From contig DEKZ01000375.1 in the NCBI GenBank assembly GCA_002354135.1, positions 461 through 11,146 on the forward strand: a stretch of DNA of 10,686 nucleotides, read 5' to 3'. The translations under genes were made by a program, and so were the position numbers. This stretch comes from Massilia sp. UBA2709. GTDB taxonomy: Bacteria; Pseudomonadota; Gammaproteobacteria; Burkholderiales; Burkholderiaceae_D. Shown one piece after another: positions 1-6,197 of this stretch. Position 1 is the stretch's first letter; every line of letters starts with the position of its first letter. The notes under the pieces were generated by a model. That model was not told where the DNA came from. It saw only the letters and a list, made by a program, of their open reading frames with translations, and did no database searches.

Positions 1-2
1 GA

Positions 3-89
3 GCCGTCCACCCTACGTCCTTGATCGAACGCATCGGACAGGCGCGGCTAGCCTGCATCGAAAGCATTCATGACGCCGATTACCAGTAG
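3..89 (+). other. possible 3' tail of an upstream reading frame
   Basis: One forward frame is open from the window edge to a TAG at 87-89 and would give about 28 residues ending in DADYQ. Its third codon positions are fairly GC-rich, as in the real genes here. I do not recognise the peptide. The first bases (8-17, CCACCCTACG) also match the end of the repeat found inside SURF1, so this may be repeat-derived non-coding DNA. Sequence to the left of the window would decide. Confidence 0.2.
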
Positions 90-150
90 CGTTTCGTCAG
101 CATTGGTGGCAATCTATTGTGCTGTGTCGCATCATATGCATGCGGCATGG

Positions 151-165
151 CAAGGATTTTCCTTG
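151..165. promoter_or_regulatory. inverted repeat overlapping the -35 box, possible operator
   Basis: CAAGGA (151-156) and TCCTTG (160-165) form a perfect 6-bp inverted repeat around a TTT spacer. Its right arm shares three bases with the -35 box at 163-168. That position would suit a repressor, or an activator touching RNA polymerase. No regulator is known to me for this exact motif, and a 6-bp inverted repeat can arise by chance. Confidence 0.3.
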
Positions 166-192
166 AATAAAAATTAGCGATTTGAGTATAAT
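163..192 (+). promoter_or_regulatory. sigma-70-type promoter for the cox operon
   Basis: A -35 box TTGAAT (163-168) and a perfect -10 box TATAAT (187-192) are separated by 18 nt in an AT-rich stretch. Transcription would start near 199, about 270 nt before coxB. It is the best promoter-like sequence I found in the window and points toward the oxidase operon. Assignment is by consensus match only. Confidence 0.6.
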
Positions 193-466
193 CAATGACT
201 ATTTTTTCGTCCGTAGCGCCATAAACGCTGAAAAAACAGGCAAAACGGCCGGAAAAATAGAAAATTGAAAAGCAGCATCAGCAAGTTCCGCGCCCCGTCA
301 GTGTGTTTTGCTTTGCTGGTGGCCGCGGTACGGCTAACGTCCGTCGCGTGCCATTTCCGCGTGCCGTCCGGGAGCCACTTGCGTAATGGTTTCGGAGCGG
401 CGGCGGTTCGTTCATGGAAACGCTGACCGTTTAAAAATATTCTTATTTTGGGTGGTTGGGGACAAC

Positions 467-1657
467 ATGACATATGCAAAGCGACTTCACGCCATGATGC
501 TCGGTCTCGCGGTATGGACCAGCATCCCGGCACTGGCAGCGCCGGAGATCACGGGGCGGCCGGTGGAACACCAGTTGAACATGCAGCCTCCTGTGACTGG
601 CGTCGGCGCGGACATCTACAGCTTGCACAACCTGATGATGCTCGTCTGCCTGGTCATCTTCATCGCCGTCTTCGGCGTCATGTTCTACTCGGTGCTCAAG
701 CACCGCAAATCCCTCGGCCACAAGCCCGCCACCTTCCACGAATCGACCGCCGTCGAAATCGCCTGGACCGTCGTTCCCTTCCTGATCGTCATCGCCATGG
801 CGTTGCCGGCGACCAAGACCGTGATCGCGCTGAAGGACACCTCGAACGCCGACATCACCATCAAGGCCACCGGCATGCAGTGGAAGTGGGGCTACGACTA
901 CCTGAAGGGCGAAGGCGAGGGCATCAGCTTCCTGTCGAACCTGGCCACCCCCCGCAGCCAGATCGGCGAGCCGGGCATCGCCAACACCGAGCCGCGCGGC
1001 GAGAACTACCTGCTGGAAGTCGACAACGAGATGGTGGTCCCGGTGGGCAAGAAGATCCGCATGGTGTTCACCGCCAACGACGTCATCCACGCCTGGACCA
1101 TTCCGGCCTTCGCCATCAAGCAGGACGCGATTCCGGGCTTCGTGCGCGACGGCTGGTTCAAGGCCGACAAGGTCGGCGTCTACCGCGGCAACTGCGTCGA
1201 GCTGTGCGGCAAGGACCACGCCTTCATGCCGATCGTGGTGCGCGTCGTCTCCGCCGAGGACTATACTGCCTGGGTCGCCGGCGAGAAGAAGAAAATGGCC
1301 GCGCTGGCCGACGATCCGAACAAGGTCTGGACCATCGACGAACTCAAGACCAAGGGTGAAGCCGTGTATGCCGCCAACTGCGTCGCCTGCCACCAGGCCA
1401 ACGGCAAGGGCATCCCGAATGCCTTCGCGCCGCTCGACGGTTCGCAAGTCGTGAACGGCGAGAAGGGCCACCAGATCGACGTCCTGCTGCATGGCCAGGA
1501 CACGCCGGCCTACCCGGGCGCGATGCCGCCCTGGCAGCAGCTGTCCGACACGGACATCGCCGCCGTCATCACCTATACCCGCAATACCTGGTCGAACAAG
1601 GCCGCGGAAAACATCGTTCAACCGGCCGAGGTTCTGGCTGCACGTAGCAAGCAATGA
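467..1657 (+). CDS. coxB: cytochrome c oxidase subunit II with fused cytochrome c domain
   Basis: CoxB receives electrons from cytochrome c at its CuA centre and passes them to heme a in CoxA. The 396-residue protein has a signal peptide ending near ALAA (residue 25), two membrane helices (about 55-77 and 97-118), and a periplasmic cupredoxin domain. The CuA ligands are all visible: His208, Cys243, Glu245, Cys247, His251 and Met254, plus the aromatic QWKW segment at 138-141. A C-terminal class I cytochrome c domain follows, with CVACH at 305-309 and a likely axial Met353 in GAMPPW, making this a caa3-like subunit. I chose the ATG at 467 because it places a normal signal peptide at the N-terminus and has a GGGGA site just upstream; the in-frame ATG at 386 does not. 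It is the first gene of the operon. Confidence is high. Confidence 0.97.
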   Translation: MTYAKRLHAMMLGLAVWTSIPALAAPEITGRPVEHQLNMQPPVTGVGADIYSLHNLMMLVCLVIFIAVFGVMFYSVLKHRKSLGHKPATFHESTAVEIAWTVVPFLIVIAMALPATKTVIALKDTSNADITIKATGMQWKWGYDYLKGEGEGISFLSNLATPRSQIGEPGIANTEPRGENYLLEVDNEMVVPVGKKIRMVFTANDVIHAWTIPAFAIKQDAIPGFVRDGWFKADKVGVYRGNCVELCGKDHAFMPIVVRVVSAEDYTAWVAGEKKKMAALADDPNKVWTIDELKTKGEAVYAANCVACHQANGKGIPNAFAPLDGSQVVNGEKGHQIDVLLHGQDTPAYPGAMPPWQQLSDTDIAAVITYTRNTWSNKAAENIVQPAEVLAARSKQ

Positions 1658-1663
1658 GATCCC

Positions 1664-1667
1664 AGGA
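1664..1667 (+). promoter_or_regulatory. ribosome binding site that decides the coxA start
   Basis: AGGA at 1664-1667 sits 7 nt before the ATG at 1675. An earlier in-frame ATG at 1654 overlaps the coxB stop but has no comparable site, so 1675 is the preferred start. Confidence 0.6.
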
Positions 1668-1674
1668 TACTGAC

Positions 1675-3288
1675 ATGACTACCCGCACTCTCGATCACGC
1701 CCACGACGATCAGCACGGCCACGCGCACGATCACGACCACGCGCACGATCACCCGCACGGCCTGCGGCGCTGGCTGTTCGCCACCAACCACAAGGACATC
1801 GGCACCCTCTACCTGTGGTTCTCGTTCATCATGCTGCTCTCGGGCGGCGTGCTGGCCCTGATGATCCGCACCGAGCTGTTCCAGCCGGGCCTGCAGTTCT
1901 TCCGCCCCGAGTTCTTCAACCAGCTGACCACCATGCACGGCCTGGTGATGGTGTTCGGCGCGATCATGCCCGCCTTCGTCGGCTTCGCCAACTGGATGAT
2001 CCCGCTGCAGGTGGGCGCCTCCGACATGGCGTTCGCGCGCATGAACAACTTCTCGTTCTGGCTGCTGCCGCCGGCCGCGATCCTGCTGGCGGGCTCGTTC
2101 TTCTCGCCGGGCGGCGCCACCGCTGCCGGTTGGACCTTGTATGCACCGCTGTCGACCCAGATGGGCCCGGGCATGGACATGGCGATCTTCGCCATGCACA
2201 TCATGGGCGCCTCGTCGATCATGGGTTCGATCAACATCATCGTCACCATCCTGAACATGCGCGCGCCGGGCATGACCCTGATGAAGATGCCGATGTTCTG
2301 CTGGACCTGGCTGATCACCGCCTTCCTGCTGATCGCCGTGATGCCGGTGCTGGCTGGCGCCATCACCATGACCCTGACCGACCGCCACTTCGGCACCTCC
2401 TTCTTCAACGCGGCCGGCGGCGGCGACCCGGTCATGTACCAGCACATCTTCTGGTTCTTCGGCCACCCCGAGGTCTACATCATGATCCTGCCGGCCTTCG
2501 GCATCGTCTCGCAGATCATCCCGGCCTTTGCCCGCAAGCCCCTGTTCGGCTACGCCTCGATGGTCTACGCGACCGCGTCGATCGCCGTGCTCTCGTTCAT
2601 CGTCTGGGCCCACCACATGTTCACCACCGGCATGCCGGTGACCAGCCAGCTGTTCTTCATGTACGCCACCATGCTGATCGCGGTGCCGACCGGCGTGAAG
2701 GTGTTCAACTGGGTCGCCACCATGTGGCGCGGCTCGATGACCTTCGAAACCCCGATGCTGTTCGCGGTCGGCTTCATCTTCGTGTTCACCATGGGCGGCT
2801 TCACCGGCCTGATCCTGGCCGTGACCCCGATCGACATCCAGGTCCACGACACCTATTACGTGGTGGCCCACTTCCACTACGTGCTGGTGGCCGGCTCGCT
2901 GTTCGCGCTGTTCGCCGGCTTCTACTACTGGGCGCCGAAGTGGACCGGCCACATGTATCCGGAAGGCCGCGGCAAGTGGCACTTCTGGCTGTCGCTGATC
3001 ACGTTCAACATCACCTTCTTCCCGATGCACTTCCTGGGCCTGGCGGGCATGCCGCGCCGCTACGCCGACTACGCGACCCAGTTCACCGACTTCAACATGA
3101 TCGTGTCGGTGGGCGCCTTCGGCTTCGGCCTGTCGCAGGTCTACTTCCTGTTCGCGGTGGTGCTGCCGACCATCCGCGGCGGCGCCAAGGCCGAAGCGAA
3201 ACCATGGGAAGGCGCGGAAGGCCTGGAGTGGACCGTGCCGAGCCCGGCGCCGTTCCACACCTTCGAAACCCCGCCGCTGGTGAAGTGA
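1675..3288 (+). CDS. coxA: cytochrome c oxidase subunit I (aa3 type)
   Basis: CoxA is the catalytic membrane subunit that reduces O2 to water at heme a3-CuB and pumps protons. The 537-residue protein shows the whole ligand set: His88 and His401 for heme a, His399 for heme a3, and His264, His313 and His314 for CuB. Tyr268 is the expected cross-linked partner in the GHPEVY motif. Glu266, Asp117 with Asn124/Asn125 (D channel) and Lys342 (K channel) mark it as a proton-pumping A1-type oxidase. About twelve hydrophobic helices fill residues 43-500. Residues 7-28, before the conserved RRWLFATNHKDIG block, hold ten His and six Asp, an unusual extension that may bind metal. The first base of the next gene lies in its stop codon (TGATG), implying coupled translation. 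An alternative start at 1654 would add seven residues. Confidence 0.97.
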   Translation: MTTRTLDHAHDDQHGHAHDHDHAHDHPHGLRRWLFATNHKDIGTLYLWFSFIMLLSGGVLALMIRTELFQPGLQFFRPEFFNQLTTMHGLVMVFGAIMPAFVGFANWMIPLQVGASDMAFARMNNFSFWLLPPAAILLAGSFFSPGGATAAGWTLYAPLSTQMGPGMDMAIFAMHIMGASSIMGSINIIVTILNMRAPGMTLMKMPMFCWTWLITAFLLIAVMPVLAGAITMTLTDRHFGTSFFNAAGGGDPVMYQHIFWFFGHPEVYIMILPAFGIVSQIIPAFARKPLFGYASMVYATASIAVLSFIVWAHHMFTTGMPVTSQLFFMYATMLIAVPTGVKVFNWVATMWRGSMTFETPMLFAVGFIFVFTMGGFTGLILAVTPIDIQVHDTYYVVAHFHYVLVAGSLFALFAGFYYWAPKWTGHMYPEGRGKWHFWLSLITFNITFFPMHFLGLAGMPRRYADYATQFTDFNMIVSVGAFGFGLSQVYFLFAVVLPTIRGGAKAEAKPWEGAEGLEWTVPSPAPFHTFETPPLVK

Positions 3289-3404
3289 TGAACGCGCAGC
3301 GCAAACCGCCGCAGAAGGGGAACCTGCGCATCGCTTTGATCCTGCTGGCGATCGCGGCGTTCTTCTTCGCCTCGGTGATCGTCAAGCGCATCTGGCTGAG
3401 CTGA
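3288..3404 (+). CDS. cytochrome oxidase small assembly protein (38 aa, single helix)
   Basis: This 38-residue protein has a basic N-terminus (MNAQRKPPQKGNLR), one membrane helix at about 14-32 (IALILLAIAAFFFASVIV) and a short KRIW tail, so it is likely a single-span protein with its N-terminus in the cytoplasm. Its ATG overlaps the coxA TGA by one base and its own stop lies one base before the ctaG start, so it is translated in lockstep with its neighbours. From memory, tiny proteins of this kind between CoxA and Cox11 in Burkholderiales are annotated as a small cytochrome oxidase assembly protein. The mechanism is not known to me. By position it may assist Cox11 or CoxA metallation, or be a small structural subunit. 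Confidence 0.8.
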   Translation: MNAQRKPPQKGNLRIALILLAIAAFFFASVIVKRIWLS

Positions 3405-3405
3405 C

Positions 3406-3960
3406 GTGGCCTACGACGAAACCACCCGCCTGCGGCTGAACCGCTCCACCTTCACCAAGCTGGTAGTGGTGGCGGTGGCGATGTTCGGCTTCGGCTATGC
3501 GCTGGTGCCGGTCTACCGCCAGATTTGCGACGTGCTCGGCATCAACGTGCTGACCCAGCAGGACGGCACGGTCGAGCGCCCGGCGAATACCCAGGTCGAC
3601 CTGACGCGCAAGATCACGATCGAACTGGACGGCAATTCCCAGGGGCCATGGCGCTTCCGCCCGACCCAGCGCAGCATCGAGGTCCATCCGGGCGAGCTGG
3701 CGACCGTGGTCTACGAGGTCGTCAACACCCAGGGCAGGGCAGTCAAGGCCCAGGCGATCCCGAGCTATGCGCCGCAGTCGGCCACGCCGCACTTCAAGAA
3801 GGTCGAGTGCTTCTGCTTCCGCGAGCAGCTCATGAAGCCGAACGAAGCGCGCCAGATGCCGGTGGTATTCTTCATCGACCCGGCGCTGCCGAAGGAAGTG
3901 AAGAACATCACCCTGTCGTACACCTTCTTCGAGATCGCCGGCGCGGTCGCGGCGAAGTGA
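3406..3960 (+). CDS. ctaG: cytochrome c oxidase assembly protein CtaG/Cox11 (CuB insertion)
   Basis: Cox11 is a membrane-anchored periplasmic copper chaperone that supplies the CuB site of CoxA. The 184-residue protein has a short cytoplasmic N-terminus, one membrane helix (about 18-36), then the family pattern VPVYRQIC with Cys41. The copper-binding pair Cys135 and Cys137 lies in the signature ECFCF (134-138), followed by the conserved EARQMPVVFFIDP block (147-159). Length is normal for bacterial Cox11. The start is a GTG one base after the preceding stop; no strong ribosome site is visible, so expression probably depends on translational coupling. It sits directly between the 38-residue small protein and the DUF2970 gene. 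Confidence 0.95.
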   Translation: MAYDETTRLRLNRSTFTKLVVVAVAMFGFGYALVPVYRQICDVLGINVLTQQDGTVERPANTQVDLTRKITIELDGNSQGPWRFRPTQRSIEVHPGELATVVYEVVNTQGRAVKAQAIPSYAPQSATPHFKKVECFCFREQLMKPNEARQMPVVFFIDPALPKEVKNITLSYTFFEIAGAVAAK

Positions 3961-4184
3961 TGGAAGCCCAGCCGCCGCGGCCGCAGCAGCAGGAACGCAA
4001 GGCGTCCTTCGGGGCCTCGATGAAGGCCGTGTTCTGGTCCTTCTTCGGGGTGCGCAAGCGCCGCGACTACGACCGCGACGCGGCCAACCTGAACCCGGTG
4101 CACGTCATCCTCGCCGGGCTGCTCGGGGCGCTGATCTTCATCGGCGTGCTGGTGCTGGTGGTGAAGCTGGCGGTAGCGCAGTAG
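3960..4184 (+). CDS. DUF2970 family single-span membrane protein
   Basis: The 74-residue protein has a Pro/Gln-rich N-terminus, a conserved-looking SFGASMKAVFWSFFGVRKRRDY block (about 16-37), and one C-terminal membrane helix (about 48-71) rich in Leu and Val. The basic KRR cluster before the helix suggests the N-terminus faces the cytoplasm. I recognise it as DUF2970 by size, the VFWSFFGVRKR motif and its place between Cox11 and subunit III; this is from memory. Its ATG overlaps the ctaG stop by one base (TGATG). Function is not established. Association with the oxidase, as an assembly factor or small subunit, is an inference from its location. Confidence 0.85.
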   Translation: MEAQPPRPQQQERKASFGASMKAVFWSFFGVRKRRDYDRDAANLNPVHVILAGLLGALIFIGVLVLVVKLAVAQ

Positions 4185-4250
4185 TGGAGTAGTGCAGCAG
4201 AGACAACAAGATTCAAAGCAATCCAATTCAACGCATCAGAAGATTGATCT

Positions 4251-4255
4251 AGGAG
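4251..4255 (+). promoter_or_regulatory. ribosome binding site that decides the coxC start
   Basis: AGGAG at 4251-4255 directly abuts an ATG at 4256 and lies 6 nt before a second in-frame ATG at 4262. Only the second spacing is workable, so coxC most likely starts at 4262. The 77-nt gap before coxC (4185-4261) is AT-richer than its surroundings but shows no clear promoter or hairpin. Confidence 0.65.
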
Positions 4256-4261
4256 ATGAAG

Positions 4262-5119
4262 ATGAGTGTGTCAAAAACCGCGCCGCACTATTTCGTGCCC
4301 GGCCCTTCCATGTGGCCGATGGCCGGCGGCATCTCGATGCTGGTGACGATGGCCGGCGCCTCGGGCTGGGTCAACAGCGCAGCGTGGGGACCGGCCGTCT
4401 GCCTCGCCGGCATCGTCGCGATGCTGACCGTGCTGTATTTCTGGTTCGGCGACGCCATCGGCGAATCCGAGGCGGGCCAGTACAGCGCACGCATCGACAC
4501 CTCCTACCGCTGGTCGATGAGCTGGTTCATCTTCTCCGAGGTGATGTTCTTCGCCGCCTTCTTCGGCGCGCTGTTCTATGCCCGCGCGATCACCATGCCC
4601 TGGCTGGCCGACCTCGACCACAAGATCCTGTGGCCCGACTTCGCCGCCCAGTGGGGCAACACCGGCCCGGCCGGCACGGTCGAGAGCTTCAACACCATGG
4701 GACCCTTCCCGATCCCGACCATCAACACCGCGCTGCTGCTGCTGTCCGGCGTGACGCTCACCATCGCCCACCACGCGCTGCGCGCCGGCCACCGCCGCAA
4801 CACCGCCGTGTTCCTGTTCGCCACCATCCTGCTGGGCGCGATCTTCATGGGTTTCCAGGCCTATGAATACATCCACGCCTACCAGGAACTGAACCTGAAG
4901 CTGACCTCGGGCATCTACGGTTCGACCTTCTTCATGCTGACCGGCTTCCACGGCTTCCACGTGACCATGGGCGCGATCATGCTGTCGGTGGTCCTGTACC
5001 GCGTGCTGCGCGGCCACTTCACGCCGGAACAGCACTTCGGTTTCGAAGGCGCGGCCTGGTATTGGCACTTCGTCGACGTCGTGTGGCTGGGCCTGTACGT
5101 CGTTGTGTACTGGTTGTAA
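4262..5119 (+). CDS. coxC: cytochrome c oxidase subunit III
   Basis: Subunit III is the third core subunit. It has no redox centre but stabilises CoxA and supports proton uptake into the D channel. The 285-residue protein opens with the family N-terminus HYFVPGPSMWP (9-19) and has about seven hydrophobic helices. Conserved landmarks are the membrane Glu93 in SEVMFFAAFFGALFY (92-106), GFHGFHV (228-234) and the C-terminal YWHFVDVVWLGLYVVVYWL region (267-285). Length is usual for proteobacterial CoxC. The AGGAG site favours the ATG at 4262 over the one at 4256; the difference is two residues. It is the last gene of the first operon, with a strong hairpin terminator 26 nt downstream. Confidence 0.97.
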   Translation: MSVSKTAPHYFVPGPSMWPMAGGISMLVTMAGASGWVNSAAWGPAVCLAGIVAMLTVLYFWFGDAIGESEAGQYSARIDTSYRWSMSWFIFSEVMFFAAFFGALFYARAITMPWLADLDHKILWPDFAAQWGNTGPAGTVESFNTMGPFPIPTINTALLLLSGVTLTIAHHALRAGHRRNTAVFLFATILLGAIFMGFQAYEYIHAYQELNLKLTSGIYGSTFFMLTGFHGFHVTMGAIMLSVVLYRVLRGHFTPEQHFGFEGAAWYWHFVDVVWLGLYVVVYWL

Positions 5120-5144
5120 CGGCTGGTTTGCCTGAATGATGCGG

Positions 5145-5183
5145 CGGGGGCAGTCACCTGGGGTGGCTGTCCCCGTTTCTCTT
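5145..5183 (+). terminator. intrinsic terminator after coxC
   Basis: The arms CGGGGGCAGTCACC (5145-5158) and GGTGGCTGTCCCCG (5162-5175) pair over all 14 positions (two G-T wobbles) around a 3-nt loop, followed by TTTCTCTT (5176-5183). This is a textbook Rho-independent terminator for the coxB-coxC operon. It also lies just past the stop of the convergent DUF2909 gene, but there is no T run on that strand, so bidirectional action is uncertain. Confidence 0.9.
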
Positions 5184-5190
5184 GCAGGCC

Positions 5191-5391
5191 TCAGCGGATG
5201 CCGGTCGGGGTGATCCAGCCCAGCTTGTAGGAAATCAGCACGATCAGGAAGAGGGTGATGGACAGGCCGACCCGCATCGCCAGCGCCTGGACCGTGCGGT
5301 TGCTGCGGCCCTTGTCCCGCATCAGGAAGAACAGGGCCGAGCCGAGGCTGGCGATGATCAGGATGAAGGCGATGGCTACGAAGATTTTCAT
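5191..5391 (-). CDS. DUF2909 family twin-transmembrane protein
   Basis: The 66-residue protein is two membrane helices (about 2-23 and 41-59) joined by a basic loop with the segment RDKGRSNRTVQALAMRVG. It ends in GWITPTGIR. I recognise this as the DUF2909 twin-transmembrane family that accompanies cox genes in Beta- and Gammaproteobacteria. It is the only minus-strand gene in the window. It converges on coxC across the 5145-5175 terminator and is divergent from SURF1 with only 35 nt between start codons. No function is established. Its retention among oxidase genes suggests a role in oxidase assembly or stability, which is an inference. No strong ribosome site precedes the ATG. Confidence 0.85.
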   Translation of the reverse strand: MKIFVAIAFILIIASLGSALFFLMRDKGRSNRTVQALAMRVGLSITLFLIVLISYKLGWITPTGIR

Positions 5392-5420
5392 GGTCGCACC
5401 GAGGAATCGGGAAGGGATTC

Positions 5421-5426
5421 ATTGTA
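5421..5426 (-). promoter_or_regulatory. possible -10 box for the DUF2909 gene
   Basis: On the minus strand 5421-5426 reads TACAAT, five of six bases of the -10 consensus, about 30 nt before the DUF2909 ATG. I see no good -35 box at the right distance. It would place the DUF2909 promoter over the first codons of SURF1. This is weak evidence. Confidence 0.2.
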
Positions 5427-6197
5427 ATGCGTTTGCGGTTCCGGTTTAGGGGTATTCCTTTTTTGGCAACGGTCGTTCTCGTGGCGTTGGGGATTGCGTT
5501 GGGGAATTGGCAGGTGCGGCGGGCGGCGGAGAAGGCGGCGATTGCCCAGCAGTTGGCACAGCGTGGGGCGCAGCCGCCGGTGGTGATGGGGGATGGTGGT
5601 GGTGTGCAGGAGCACGACCGCGTGGGCACAGGTGCCCACCCTACGAAAAGCCAGGACCTGGAGTATCGGCGCGTGCGACTCACTGGCGAGTTCGTCGCGG
5701 GGTGGCCGATCTTCCTCGACAACCGGCCGCACGAGGGCAGGGCCGGATTCTATCTGGCAATGCCGTTTAAAATAGCGGGTGCGGACCGACATGTGATGGT
5801 GCTGCGCGGCTGGCTGCCGCGCGATCCGCGCGAGTACACGCGCCTTCCCCGGTTTGCCACGCCGCAGGGCAGGGTGACCATCGAGGGCGTCGCCGTCGCC
5901 TCGGCCGGCCACGTGATGCAGCTCGGCACGCCCGGCGCCCTGCAACCCGGCGCCATCGTGCAAAACCTGGAAGTGGAGGAGGCGGCGCGCGCGACCGGCC
6001 TGCGCCTGGAGCCCTTCTTCGTCCAGCAGACCGGACCGCAGGTAGCGGGCGAGACGCTCGTGCGCGACTGGCCGGTACCGTCTACCGGCATCGACAAGCA
6101 CCGCGGCTATGCCGTCCAGTGGTATGCGCTGGCGGCGATGGCGGCCTTATTTTTTGTGATTACGGGATTTCGAAGTGGAAGAAAACAAGTTGAGTGA
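5427..6197 (+). CDS. SURF1 family cytochrome oxidase assembly protein
   Basis: SURF1 (bacterial Shy1) assists insertion or stabilisation of heme a3 in CoxA. The 256-residue protein has the family layout: an N-terminal helix (about 10-26) leading into GNWQ (26-29), a periplasmic domain with EYRRVRLTGEF (79-89), FLDNRPHEGRAGFYL (96-110) and VLRGWLPRD (125-133), and a C-terminal helix (about 232-248) preceded by KHRGYAVQWYALA (224-236). An AAGGGA site lies 9 nt before the ATG. Residues about 55-77 are an odd Gly-rich, His-containing insertion just before EYRRV. The DNA there is G-rich and includes a perfect palindrome ending in CCACCCTACG, so I read this part as repeat-derived. The first 200 bases use more G- and T-ending codons than the neighbours. 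It heads the second operon and overlaps the next gene by 23 nt. Confidence 0.92.
   Translation: MRLRFRFRGIPFLATVVLVALGIALGNWQVRRAAEKAAIAQQLAQRGAQPPVVMGDGGGVQEHDRVGTGAHPTKSQDLEYRRVRLTGEFVAGWPIFLDNRPHEGRAGFYLAMPFKIAGADRHVMVLRGWLPRDPREYTRLPRFATPQGRVTIEGVAVASAGHVMQLGTPGALQPGAIVQNLEVEEAARATGLRLEPFFVQQTGPQVAGETLVRDWPVPSTGIDKHRGYAVQWYALAAMAALFFVITGFRSGRKQVE
5616..5648 (+). repeat. palindromic repeat carried in frame inside SURF1
   Basis: GTGGGCAC (5622-5629) and GTGCCCAC (5632-5639) form a perfect 8-bp inverted repeat with a 2-nt spacer, followed by CCTACGAAA. The final CCACCCTACG (5636-5645) recurs at 8-17 in this window. The unit reads through without a stop and encodes DRVGTGAHPTK (SURF1 residues 64-74). 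It resembles short dispersed repeats I associate with Oxalobacteraceae intergenic regions; that link is from memory and not verified. Confidence 0.5.

Larger units (their letters stand above)
90..466 (+). other. gene-free upstream region and long leader of the cox operon
   Basis: This stretch precedes coxB. It contains the promoter at 163-192 and then, from a start near position 199, a leader of roughly 270 nt. The leader begins AT-rich with several A runs (230-280), becomes GC-rich (about 300-420), and ends AT-rich just before the ribosome site. The 8-mer CGCGTGCC occurs twice in 340-370. An in-frame ATG at 386 would add 27 residues to CoxB but would bury the signal peptide, so I treat it as non-coding. 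A minus-strand open frame over 192-533 has no recognisable content. I see no riboswitch, tRNA or clear terminator. Confidence 0.5.

Noticed and set aside
195..224. Possible nine-codon leader peptide (MTIFSSVAP)
   Set aside because: Its ATG falls at or before the predicted transcription start and has no ribosome site.
386..466. Upstream ATG extension of coxB by 27 codons
   Set aside because: It would place a charged segment before the signal peptide, and a normal secreted-protein start with a nearby ribosome site exists at 467.
192..533. Minus-strand open frame of 113 codons over the cox leader
   Set aside because: It covers the promoter and the start of coxB, has no recognisable domain, and its composition follows the leader rather than a protein.
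1618..3258. Very long minus-strand open frame (546 codons) opposite coxA
   Set aside because: The product is His/Arg/Gly/Asp-rich low-complexity sequence, as expected from the antisense of GC-rich membrane-protein codons; coxA on the other strand is unambiguous.
4271..5722. Minus-strand open frame of 483 codons across coxC, the terminator and SURF1
   Set aside because: It runs through three well-supported features and has no domain signature; an antisense shadow.
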